Assembly: GCA_964549335.1 (NCBI GenBank)
Contig: CAZJUQ010000036.1
Coordinates: 55,674 to 119,673, forward strand
DNA length: 64,000 bases
Direction of reading: 5' to 3'
From: Sulfidibacterium sp964549335
GTDB lineage: Bacteria > Bacteroidota > Bacteroidia > Bacteroidales > F082
Shown: positions 1-7,438 of the stretch, one piece after another
How positions within the stretch are numbered: position 1 is the first letter of the stretch
Layout of the letters: each line of letters begins with the position of its first letter
Notes under the pieces: generated by a model
Told to the model about the DNA's origin: nothing
What the model saw: only the letters and a program-made list of their open reading frames with translations
The model's database searches: none
Position numbers and translations under genes: made by a program

Positions 1-318
1 AATGTTATTAATCCGCGAAGTAATGTAAACCGCCGGGGACAATATACCAAAACCGTGGTAAAACGGGGCGCAAGCATTGGCGCAAATGCAACAATTGTCT
101 GCGGACACGATATAGGCGAATTCGCTTTTATTGGTGCAGGTGCCGTTGTTACAAAAGAGGTGTTGCCTTATGCTCTTGTAGTAGGCAACCCTGCACGTCA
201 AACAGGCTGGATGAGCGAATACGGACACCGCCTTAACTTCGACGAAAACGGTTTTGCCGTTTGCCCCGAAAGTAACGAAAAATATATACTCGAAAACGGC
301 AGAGTACGCAAACTGTAA
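1..318 (+). CDS. Sugar N-acetyltransferase, left-handed beta-helix (3' part)
   Basis: The reading frame is open from base 1, so the start lies outside the window. The visible 105 residues contain hexapeptide-type turns (KRGASIGANATIVCG, IGEFAFIGAGAVVTK) and the typical end of a left-handed beta-helix acetyltransferase, YALVVGNPARQTGWMSE. This wording, followed by a short tail with CPESNEKY, is close to what I remember of WbpD/WlbB enzymes, which acetylate the 3-amino group of UDP-2-acetamido-3-amino-2,3-dideoxy-glucuronate for surface polysaccharide synthesis. The substrate is inferred by family resemblance; the acetyltransferase fold is clear. It probably ends a polysaccharide cluster located to the left. 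Confidence 0.85.
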   Translation, partial: NVINPRSNVNRRGQYTKTVVKRGASIGANATIVCGHDIGEFAFIGAGAVVTKEVLPYALVVGNPARQTGWMSEYGHRLNFDENGFAVCPESNEKYILENGRVRKL

Positions 319-447
319 CATTGTTTCTTACCCTTATGTACTACTGTTATCCTTAATTTCGTAAATATTATCGGGATTAATAAAATAGTACAGTCATAAA
401 GTTAAAACAGGTAACAAAAAAAATTTCCAAAAAATTTCGGCTTATTA

Positions 448-478
448 TTTGGACATTAAAAAAAAGGATGTATTTTTG
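448..478 (+). promoter_or_regulatory. Bacteroidota-type promoter of the tRNA-Asp gene
   Basis: TTTG at 448-451 is followed after 19 bases by TATTTTTG at 471-478. This matches the -33 TTTG / -7 TAnnTTTG promoter pattern of Bacteroidota. Transcription would start near 481-482, about 30 bases before the mature tRNA end at 513. It is one of the cleanest examples of the pattern in the window. Confidence 0.7.
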
Positions 479-512
479 CACTCCTTTTTTGAGGAAAGTT
501 CATAAAAAGAGT

Positions 513-587
513 GGTCCGGTAGTTCAGTTTGGTTAGAATACATGCCTGTCACGCATGGGGTCGCGGGTTCGAGTCCCGTCCGGACCG
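513..587 (+). tRNA. tRNA-Asp (GTC)
   Basis: The cloverleaf folds by eye. The acceptor stem is GGTCCGG (513-519) with CCGGACC (580-586) and discriminator G at 587. The anticodon stem is CATGC (541-545) with GCATG (553-557), and the loop holds GTC at 548-550. The T arm contains GGGTTCGAGTCCC. The 3' CCA is not encoded (CTA follows), so it must be added after transcription. The gene has its own promoter and terminator and appears monocistronic. Confidence 0.97.
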
Positions 588-597
588 CTAAAACAAC

Positions 598-636
598 AAA
601 AAGCCCTTGTAACTTCTATGGTTGCAGGGGCTTTTT
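598..636 (+). terminator. Intrinsic terminator of tRNA-Asp
   Basis: An 11-bp stem pairs GCCCTTGTAAC (603-613) with GGTTGCAGGGGC (621-631), including two G-U pairs, around a 7-base loop. It is flanked by five A on the left and TTTTT (632-636) on the right, so it could work in both directions. Confidence 0.85.
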
Positions 637-839
637 CTTTTACGGCAAACATAACCAAATACAGGACCTTATATCAAGATTAACAAACCGGTATCTGCGC
701 CGGAATAAGCCACCCAATCACATTACGTTTCACTTTCGTTTATACCTTATTTATAACACCGGTCTTTTTTATCTCTTTTTCCATTTAAAATAGCGTTTCA
801 GACAGCGGTTATCACTTTTTTAAATTTTTTTTAACAAAT

Positions 840-887
840 ATTACGCATGCGAACTAAATTTGTTGTATATTTGTACGCATGCGTAAT
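840..887 (+). promoter_or_regulatory. Promoter bracketed by a 12-bp inverted repeat, probable MarR operator
   Basis: ATTACGCATGCG at 840-851 is repeated in inverse as CGCATGCGTAAT at 876-887; each half also contains the self-complementary core CGCATGCG. The centres are 32 bp apart, about three helical turns. Between them TATATTTG (866-873) fits the Bacteroidota -7 box, placing the start site inside the right-hand copy and the -33 region over the left-hand copy. MarR proteins bind such palindromes and commonly repress their own operon. Binding here is inferred from position and symmetry. Confidence 0.6.
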
Positions 888-898
888 ATTATAGAAAT

Positions 899-1342
899 AT
901 GAAGTTAAACGAAACCATTGAATTTCACATCAAAACCACGTCGTTAGCGCTGTCGCGAATGTATAACAAAATAGCCGAGCGTTACGGAATAACACAGACG
1001 ATAGGTTACATTTTGGTATTTGTAGAACGTGAGGGAACACCTTCCACACGTTTGGCACAACTTCTCGGAATGAAAAATTCGAGTTTGACACGTTTGTTGA
1101 AAAACATGGAAAAATCAGGTTGCATTCACAGAAAAGTGGATGAAAAAGACAAACGCATAGTACGTATTTTTTTAACTCAAGAGGGTGTTCGCAAACGAAA
1201 AATTGCCAAAGAGGCGGTATTAAGTTTCAACGAAAAACTTTTAAACAAAGTCACCAAAGAGGAACTTGACACTTTTTATAAAGTATTCGACATAATAAGA
1301 AATCAGGTTGAAGAGGAGATTAGCAACAACGAAAGGTTGTGA
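899..1342 (+). CDS. MarR family transcriptional regulator of the fatty-acid operon
   Basis: This 147-residue protein has the size and layout of MarR regulators: N-terminal dimerisation helices, a winged helix-turn-helix at about residues 45-95 (STRLAQLLGMKNSSLTRLLKNM, followed by the wing DEKDKRIVRIFLT), and a C-terminal helix pair. It opens the beta-oxidation operon; the next gene starts 49 bases after its stop. MarR proteins often respond to small lipophilic ligands, so a fatty acid or acyl-CoA signal is a reasonable inference that the sequence cannot prove. The palindromic repeats just upstream suggest it controls its own promoter and hence the whole operon. Confidence 0.9.
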   Translation: MKLNETIEFHIKTTSLALSRMYNKIAERYGITQTIGYILVFVEREGTPSTRLAQLLGMKNSSLTRLLKNMEKSGCIHRKVDEKDKRIVRIFLTQEGVRKRKIAKEAVLSFNEKLLNKVTKEELDTFYKVFDIIRNQVEEEISNNERL

Positions 1343-1391
1343 AATTTTACAAAAAAAACATTAACAAAAGTTATAACCTAAAAATAAAACC

Positions 1392-3794
1392 ATGGTACGA
1401 AGAATTAAAAAAGTAGCGGTGTTGGGCTCGGGAGTAATGGGTTCCGGCATTGCTTGTCATTTTGCCAATATCGGTATTGAGGTTCTCCTTATTGATATTG
1501 TGCCGCGCGAGCTTACCGACGAGGAAAAAGCAAAAGGGCTTACCCTCAACGACAAGGTTGTTCGAAACAGAATTGTCAACAATTCGTTAAAAGCAGCCCT
1601 AAAATCAAAACCGTCACCCATTTACAAACAGTCGTTTGCCAAACGCATCACCACAGGAAACTTTGATGACGATTTGCACAAAATTAAAGATTACGACTGG
1701 GTAATTGAAGTGGTTATCGAACGTCTCGACATAAAACAGCAGGTTTTCGAAAAAGTTGACAAATACAGACGTCCGGGTACTCTTGTAACCTCAAACACTT
1801 CGGGAATTTCAATTGAAAAGATGCGCGAAGGGAAAAGCGAGGATTTTCAAAGACATTTTTGCGGAACTCACTTCTTTAATCCGCCAAGGTATTTACAACT
1901 TTTCGAAATTATACCTTCGTCGAAAACCGACCCCGAAGTTCTGGAATTTCTAAGTGATTACGCTTCAAGGTTTCTCGGCAAAACTCCTGTTTTGGCCAAA
2001 GATACTCCTGCATTTATTGCCAACCGCATAGGAACATACTCCATTATGGCACTTTTCAACAACGTAAAAAAATACGGCCTAACCATTTCTGAAATCGACA
2101 AGTTAACTGGTCCCGTAATCGGACGTGCAAAATCAGCCACATTCCGTACCGCCGATGTTGTAGGACTGGACACCCTTGTTCATGTTGCCGACTACATCAG
2201 GGAAACCACCAACGACGAATGCAACGACGCCTTCAAAATACCGGAATATCTCCAAAAAATGATTGAAAACAAGTGGCTCGGCTCCAAAACAAAACAGGGA
2301 TTTTTCAAAAAAGTGGTGGATAACGGAAAGAAAAAGTTCCTCACAATAGATTTCGACACTTTGGAATACAAAGAAGACCCGAAACCTAAATTCGGAGTCT
2401 TCGAAAAGACCAAACCTATTGACGACCTCAGGAAACGGTTACCTGTACTTCTTGCCGATAAAGGCAAAGCAGGTGAATTTTACAGAGACTCCTTTTACCG
2501 GCTGTTTGCCTACTCTTCCAAGAGAATCCCTGAAATTTCAGGCGAAATTTACAAAGTTGACGATGCCATGAATGCGGGATTCGGTTGGAAACTCGGGCCG
2601 TTCGAAAGTTGGGATGCTCTCGGTGTTCCCGATACCGTTAAAGCAATGGAAGAGGCCGGAATTAAACCTGCACAGTGGGTTTACGATATGATTGATGCCG
2701 GTATTACCTCGTTTTATAAGGTGGAAAACGGAATGAAATATTATTACGATTTAACATCAAAATCGTACAAAGTCATTCCGGGGCAAGAGGGACGACTCTC
2801 GCTCGACATTTTGCGCCACACAAACATTATTTGGGAAAATAAAGGGGTATCTGTTTTCGACCTGGGCGACGGTGTTTTGAATGTGGAATTTCATACCAAA
2901 ATGAACACAATAGGACAGGATGTGCTGGTAGGATTAAACAAAGCACTCGACATGGCCGAAGCTGAATACAAAGCCCTTATAATCTCAAACGAAGGCGACC
3001 ACTTTTCGGCAGGTGCCAATGTGGGCATGATATATATGCTTGCCGTAGAGCAAGAGTGGGAAGAGTTGAATTTGGCCGTCCAATGGTTTCAAAAAACCAC
3101 CATGCGACTGCGCTACTCACCGATACCCGTTATAGCCGCACCACATGGCATGACTCTCGGCGGCGGATGCGAAGTTTGTATGCACAGCGACAAAGTTATT
3201 GCTCACGCCGAAACCTACATGGGGCTCGTTGAGTTCGGTGTGGGTCTTATTCCTGGAGGAGGAGGCACAAAAGAGTTTGTTGTTCGCCTCGGCGACGAAC
3301 TTAAAAACGGCGACATCCGTACCAACGCTTTTATGAACAGGTATCTCAGTATCGGTCAAGCCAAAGTATCAACCTCTGCTTACGAGGCATTCGATTTGGG
3401 ATATTTAAGACCGGGTACCGACGAAGTGATAATCAGCCGGGCATATCAACTGGCTTATGCCAAAAAGGTGGCTCTCCAAATGGCGGAAAAAGGTTATTCG
3501 CAACCTGCACCGCGCAACGACATCAAAGTGTTGGGACGCGAAGCCCTCGGTATTGTTTATGTTGGTGCCGACGGTTTCACAAAAGGTCACTACATGTCGG
3601 AACACGACAAACTTATTGCCGAAAAACTCGGCTGGGTAATGGCCGGCGGCGAAATCTCGCAAGCATTAACTGAAGTTACAGAACAATATTTGCTCGACCT
3701 CGAACGACAAGCCTTTATGGAACTTTGTATGCAACGCAAAACGCTCGAAAGAATGCAAAGTCTTATTACAAAAGGTAAAATCTTGAGAAATTAA
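1392..3794 (+). CDS. fadN: 3-hydroxyacyl-CoA dehydrogenase / enoyl-CoA hydratase, FadN type
   Basis: This fused 800-residue enzyme carries out the hydration and NAD-dependent oxidation steps of beta-oxidation. The dehydrogenase is N-terminal: the NAD fold GSGVMGSG begins near residue 12 and the active-site histidine is H160 in GTHFFNPPR. A second 3HCDH segment follows, and the crotonase domain lies at the C-terminus (SAGANVGM, GMTLGGGCEV, GVGLIPGGGGTKE at about 535-625). This order is that of Bacillus FadN (YusL) and the reverse of E. coli FadB. With the thiolase and acyl-CoA dehydrogenase that follow, the gene order matches the Bacillus fadN-fadA-fadE set. Length is normal for the family and no disruption is visible. 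Confidence 0.95.
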   Translation: MVRRIKKVAVLGSGVMGSGIACHFANIGIEVLLIDIVPRELTDEEKAKGLTLNDKVVRNRIVNNSLKAALKSKPSPIYKQSFAKRITTGNFDDDLHKIKDYDWVIEVVIERLDIKQQVFEKVDKYRRPGTLVTSNTSGISIEKMREGKSEDFQRHFCGTHFFNPPRYLQLFEIIPSSKTDPEVLEFLSDYASRFLGKTPVLAKDTPAFIANRIGTYSIMALFNNVKKYGLTISEIDKLTGPVIGRAKSATFRTADVVGLDTLVHVADYIRETTNDECNDAFKIPEYLQKMIENKWLGSKTKQGFFKKVVDNGKKKFLTIDFDTLEYKEDPKPKFGVFEKTKPIDDLRKRLPVLLADKGKAGEFYRDSFYRLFAYSSKRIPEISGEIYKVDDAMNAGFGWKLGPFESWDALGVPDTVKAMEEAGIKPAQWVYDMIDAGITSFYKVENGMKYYYDLTSKSYKVIPGQEGRLSLDILRHTNIIWENKGVSVFDLGDGVLNVEFHTKMNTIGQDVLVGLNKALDMAEAEYKALIISNEGDHFSAGANVGMIYMLAVEQEWEELNLAVQWFQKTTMRLRYSPIPVIAAPHGMTLGGGCEVCMHSDKVIAHAETYMGLVEFGVGLIPGGGGTKEFVVRLGDELKNGDIRTNAFMNRYLSIGQAKVSTSAYEAFDLGYLRPGTDEVIISRAYQLAYAKKVALQMAEKGYSQPAPRNDIKVLGREALGIVYVGADGFTKGHYMSEHDKLIAEKLGWVMAGGEISQALTEVTEQYLLDLERQAFMELCMQRKTLERMQSLITKGKILRN

Positions 3795-3834
3795 TACTAA
3801 TTAAATTTTGTTTAACAGAAAAAATATTTGAATT

Positions 3835-5010
3835 ATGAATGCATATATAGTAGGTGGTTACAGGTCGGCAATAGGTAAAGCCCCAAGAGGAACGTTACGC
3901 TTTACACGTCCCGACGATATTGCCGTTACCGTAATAAAACACTTGATGAACGATTTTCCGCAAATAGAAAAATCTAGAATTGACGATATAATTGTGGGAA
4001 ATGCTTTCCCCGAAGCCGAATCGGGTATGAATATGGGACGTATGCTCTCGCTAATGTCAATGGACACCGTGGATGTCCCCGGCTCCACGATTAACAGGTT
4101 TTGCTCTTCGGGAATAGAATCCATAGCCATAGCATCAGCAAAAATAAGCGCAGGTATTGCCGACATTATTATTGCCGGAGGCGCCGAAACCATGTCGATG
4201 ATAAACATGGGAGGCTGGAGGCTTGTCCCGAATCCCGACGTGGCAAAAAACAACCCCGACTGGTACCTGAGCATGGGACTTACATCCGAAATGGTGGCAC
4301 GCGAATATAATTTGAAACGCGAAGATTTGGACATCTTTGCCGCCGGTTCGTACCAAAAAGCCATCAACGCAATAGACAAAGGGTATTTCAAAGATCAAAT
4401 CGTACCCGTTACCGTCAAAGAAAACTACTTTGAAGATGGTAAAATGAAGACACGTGAAAAAATATTCGATACCGACGAAGGTCCGCGCCGAGGAACAACT
4501 CCCGAGGTGCTCGCAAAATTGAAACCGGCATTTGCGCAAGACGGCGTTTCAACAGCAGGAAACTCATCCCAAATGTCCGACGGAGCAGCATTTGTCCTTG
4601 TGGTTTCCGAAAAAATACTTAAAGAGTACAACCTTACACCCTTGGCACGTCTTGTCGATTATCAGGTTGCCGGTGTCGAACCTTACAAAATGGGAATAGG
4701 CCCCATGGCTGCAATACCTAAAGTTTTGAAACATTCGGGAATGAAACTCCACGACATAGACCTCATCGAACTAAATGAAGCTTTTGCCACTCAGTCGTTG
4801 GTGGTAATAAAAGAAACCGGTCTGAATCCCGAAATTGTTAACGTTAACGGAGGGGCTATTGCCCTCGGACACCCACTCGGAGCTACCGGCGCCAAACTTA
4901 CCGTTCAAATTCTTAACGAATTGAAACGGCGCAATAAAAAATACGGTATGGTTACCATGTGTATAGGAACCGGACAGGGTGCCGCAGGCATATACGAAAT
5001 GTTGCAATAA
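3835..5010 (+). CDS. fadA: Acetyl-CoA C-acyltransferase (3-ketoacyl-CoA thiolase)
   Basis: The 391-residue protein is a full-length thiolase that cleaves 3-ketoacyl-CoA to acetyl-CoA and a shortened acyl-CoA. The nucleophilic cysteine is C90 in NRFCSSGIES. The later catalytic motifs are present: NEAFA, the histidine in GGAIALGHPLGATGA, and the second cysteine in MCIGTGQGAA. It sits 40 bases after the dehydrogenase/hydratase and 36 bases before the acyl-CoA dehydrogenase, all on one strand, so the three probably share one transcript. A biosynthetic acetoacetyl-CoA thiolase would look similar, but the neighbours favour degradation. Confidence 0.95.
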   Translation: MNAYIVGGYRSAIGKAPRGTLRFTRPDDIAVTVIKHLMNDFPQIEKSRIDDIIVGNAFPEAESGMNMGRMLSLMSMDTVDVPGSTINRFCSSGIESIAIASAKISAGIADIIIAGGAETMSMINMGGWRLVPNPDVAKNNPDWYLSMGLTSEMVAREYNLKREDLDIFAAGSYQKAINAIDKGYFKDQIVPVTVKENYFEDGKMKTREKIFDTDEGPRRGTTPEVLAKLKPAFAQDGVSTAGNSSQMSDGAAFVLVVSEKILKEYNLTPLARLVDYQVAGVEPYKMGIGPMAAIPKVLKHSGMKLHDIDLIELNEAFATQSLVVIKETGLNPEIVNVNGGAIALGHPLGATGAKLTVQILNELKRRNKKYGMVTMCIGTGQGAAGIYEMLQ

Positions 5011-5046
5011 ATTTTCAAAGAGTATTAACATTAAAAAATATAAATC

Positions 5047-6831
5047 ATGTCAGAAAAAAAAGCTTTAAAAGGCGGTGAATTTCTTATCAGGGAAACTGAT
5101 GCCGCAGATGTATTTATTCCCGAAGAATTTGACGAAGAACAAAAAATGATGGCACAAACGTGCCGCGACTTCACCGAAAGCCGGGTTTTACCCGCTATGG
5201 ACAAACTCGAAGAACACGACAACGAACTGTTGACCAAACTTTTGAAAGAAGCAGGTGAACTGGGGTTGCTGGGAATTTCGGTGCCCGAAGAATACGAAGG
5301 TTTCGGACAAAAATTTGTCACTTCTATGCTTACCGTGGAAGAGATGGGAAAAGGTTTCAGCTTTGCCGTGGCTTATTCGGCTCACACCGGTATCGGCACT
5401 CTTCCCATTCTCTATTTCGGCAACGAAGAACAAAAACAAAAATATTTGCCCAAACTCGCTTCGGGCGAATATATCGGCGCTTATGCTCTTACCGAACCCG
5501 ATGCCGGCTCCGACCCCAACAACGGCAAAACAAAAGCCGTTTTGAGCGATGACGGCAAACATTACATCCTTAACGGCAGCAAAATGTGGATTACCAACGG
5601 CGGTATTGCCGACCTATTTATCGTTTACGCCAAAATAGAAGACGACAAAAATCTCAGCGCTTTTATCGTTGAACGCAATACCCCGGGATTTACTTTCGGT
5701 GCCGAAGAGCACAAAATGGGAATAAGAGGTTCGTCAACAATTCAAATTTTCTTCGATAATGCAAAAATTCCCGTTGAAAATCTCCTGGGAAAACGAAACG
5801 ACGGCTTCAAAATAGCTTTGTACATATTAAATTTGGGACGCATTAAACTTGCGGGAGCCTCCGTGGGAGCTTCAAAAGCAACAATAGACCTCAGTGTTCA
5901 ATATGCCAACGAACGTAAACAGTTCGGCACTGCCATAGCCAATTTCGGAGCCATAAAACATAAACTCGCCGAAATGGCTATCCGGACCTTTGTTAACGAA
6001 TCGCTGACATACCGCGCCAGCCAAAATATCGATGATGCCATCGAAGCACTTATTGCCGAAGGCATGGACAAAGGACGTGCGGCAATTGAAGGTATCAGGC
6101 AATATGCCATTGAAGCATCTATAGCCAAAGTTTTCGGCTCCGAAGCTCTCGACTATGTTGTTGATGAAGGAGTTCAAATTCACGGGGGGATGGGTTATTC
6201 CGCCGAAACCCTTGTTGAACGTGCCTATCGCGACTCACGCATCAACCGCATTTTTGAAGGAACCAACGAAATTAACAGAATGGTGGCAATTGGCGAACTT
6301 CTAAAACGCGGAATGAAAGGCGAACTCGACTTGCTTACTCCGGCTAAAGCTGTTGCAGGCGAACTTATGGCTATCCCCGACTTCGGAAGTACAACCGTGG
6401 ATTATTTCGAAGAAAAACACAAACTTCTGGTCAATTTCAAAAAATCGATATTAATGGTTGCCGGTGCCGCATTGCAAAAATTTACCGACAAAATTCAAAA
6501 CGAACAGGAGATACTGATGAACGTTGCCGATATGCTAATGTACACATATGCCGCCGAATCGACATTATTGCGTGTAGAAAAACTGAGCAAAATGTACGAC
6601 GAGGACAGGTTGGCTATTTACAAGGATATTCTTGACGTTTACATGTACGATACGGCAAGCCGCATTAACAAAACAGGTGTCGATACCGTTAACTCTTTTG
6701 CCGAGGGAGATGAACAATCGGCAATGCTAATGGGAATGAAACGGTTTACAAAAGCGGCCCCTGTTAACGTTGTTGAAGCAAGACGCCGCATTGCAGCCAA
6801 ACTTATTGATGCCAACAAATACTGTTTTTAA
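5047..6831 (+). CDS. fadE: Acyl-CoA dehydrogenase with C-terminal extension, FadE/YusJ type
   Basis: This FAD-dependent enzyme introduces the 2,3 double bond at the start of each beta-oxidation round. Recognisable motifs are YALTEPDAGSD and WITNGG in the middle domain, GVQIHGGMGY, and the catalytic glutamate E404 in RIFEGTNEINRM. At 594 residues it is about 200 longer than short- and medium-chain enzymes. The extra C-terminal domain is what VLCAD and Bacillus FadE/YusJ have, which suggests long-chain substrates. No separate electron-transfer flavoprotein genes are present here, so electrons must leave through proteins encoded elsewhere. Confidence 0.94.
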   Translation: MSEKKALKGGEFLIRETDAADVFIPEEFDEEQKMMAQTCRDFTESRVLPAMDKLEEHDNELLTKLLKEAGELGLLGISVPEEYEGFGQKFVTSMLTVEEMGKGFSFAVAYSAHTGIGTLPILYFGNEEQKQKYLPKLASGEYIGAYALTEPDAGSDPNNGKTKAVLSDDGKHYILNGSKMWITNGGIADLFIVYAKIEDDKNLSAFIVERNTPGFTFGAEEHKMGIRGSSTIQIFFDNAKIPVENLLGKRNDGFKIALYILNLGRIKLAGASVGASKATIDLSVQYANERKQFGTAIANFGAIKHKLAEMAIRTFVNESLTYRASQNIDDAIEALIAEGMDKGRAAIEGIRQYAIEASIAKVFGSEALDYVVDEGVQIHGGMGYSAETLVERAYRDSRINRIFEGTNEINRMVAIGELLKRGMKGELDLLTPAKAVAGELMAIPDFGSTTVDYFEEKHKLLVNFKKSILMVAGAALQKFTDKIQNEQEILMNVADMLMYTYAAESTLLRVEKLSKMYDEDRLAIYKDILDVYMYDTASRINKTGVDTVNSFAEGDEQSAMLMGMKRFTKAAPVNVVEARRRIAAKLIDANKYCF

Positions 6832-6864
6832 CGTTTAGGGTTAATGTCTGACTGCGGAGAGAGA

Positions 6865-6905
6865 GTTGCAACGGTTATTGCTCCGTTGCAACCCCTCCCC
6901 TTTTT
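6865..6905 (+). promoter_or_regulatory. Perfect 10-bp hairpin inside the fatty-acid operon
   Basis: GTTGCAACGG (6865-6874) pairs with CCGTTGCAAC (6883-6892) around an 8-base loop. A C-rich stretch and TTTTT (6901-6905) follow. It lies in the only long gap of the operon, 33 bases after the acyl-CoA dehydrogenase stop. It could be a leaky terminator, a processing or stabilising structure, or an attenuator lowering expression of the last two genes. The eight bases between stem and T run make it a poor classical terminator. Confidence 0.55.
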
Positions 6906-6942
6906 CGATAGTGTAATTTCTTAAGATAAAATCTAATATAGT

Positions 6943-7434
6943 ATGTCGCAAAAAACCGGTTTTAAAAATTTGGCACTTAGCCCTTGGAAATTGAATTGGT
7001 TCTTCTTGAAAAAGATGCCTCTGGGATTTATTGCCGGTATGCGGGTTGAGAGTTTCGACGACAAACACGCCACCGTTTCCGTCCCTTACAATTACATAAC
7101 AAAAAACCCCTTCAAATCGGTTTATTTTGCGGTACAAAGCATGGCAGCCGAACTCTCCTCGGGTGTAATTGCAATAAATGAAGTTATGAACGCCCGTATG
7201 CCTGTTTCCATGCTGGTTTTTAATATGGATGCACAATTTACCAAAAAGGCGAAAAGCAAAACCGTATTTACATGCAACGACGGAACGGCAATAAAAAAGG
7301 CGGTAAAAAAGGCAATTGAAACAGGCGAAGGACAAACCGTTACGGTAACCTCAACAGGAACCGACAGCGAAGGAGATGTGGTTTCTGTTTTTCATTTTAC
7401 CTGGACATTTAAAGCAAAATCACTAAAAAAATAG
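6943..7434 (+). CDS. DUF4442 / PaaI-like hot-dog thioesterase
   Basis: The 163-residue protein has the hot-dog layout of DUF4442 acyl-CoA thioesterases: a hydrophobic N-terminal helix region (SPWKLNWFFLKKMPLGFIAG), strand-rich segments ending in ATVSVPYNYITKNPF, a central helix VQSMAAELSSGVIAI, and C-terminal strands. Members hydrolyse acyl-CoA or remain uncharacterised. Its stop is only 4 bases before the acyl-CoA synthetase, so the two are probably translated together. A role in removing excess or unusual acyl-CoA, balancing the synthetase, is inferred from this pairing. I see no signal peptide. Confidence 0.75.
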   Translation: MSQKTGFKNLALSPWKLNWFFLKKMPLGFIAGMRVESFDDKHATVSVPYNYITKNPFKSVYFAVQSMAAELSSGVIAINEVMNARMPVSMLVFNMDAQFTKKAKSKTVFTCNDGTAIKKAVKKAIETGEGQTVTVTSTGTDSEGDVVSVFHFTWTFKAKSLKK

Positions 7435-7438
7435 AGCT

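Noticed and set aside
460..490. AAAAAGGA/TCCTTTTT inverse pair over the tRNA promoter
   Set aside because: The arms are mostly homopolymer runs and overlap an otherwise standard promoter, so chance is the simpler explanation.
542..793. Open frame of 83 residues over the tRNA gene
   Set aside because: It begins inside the tRNA and runs through the terminator; the translation has no protein-like features.
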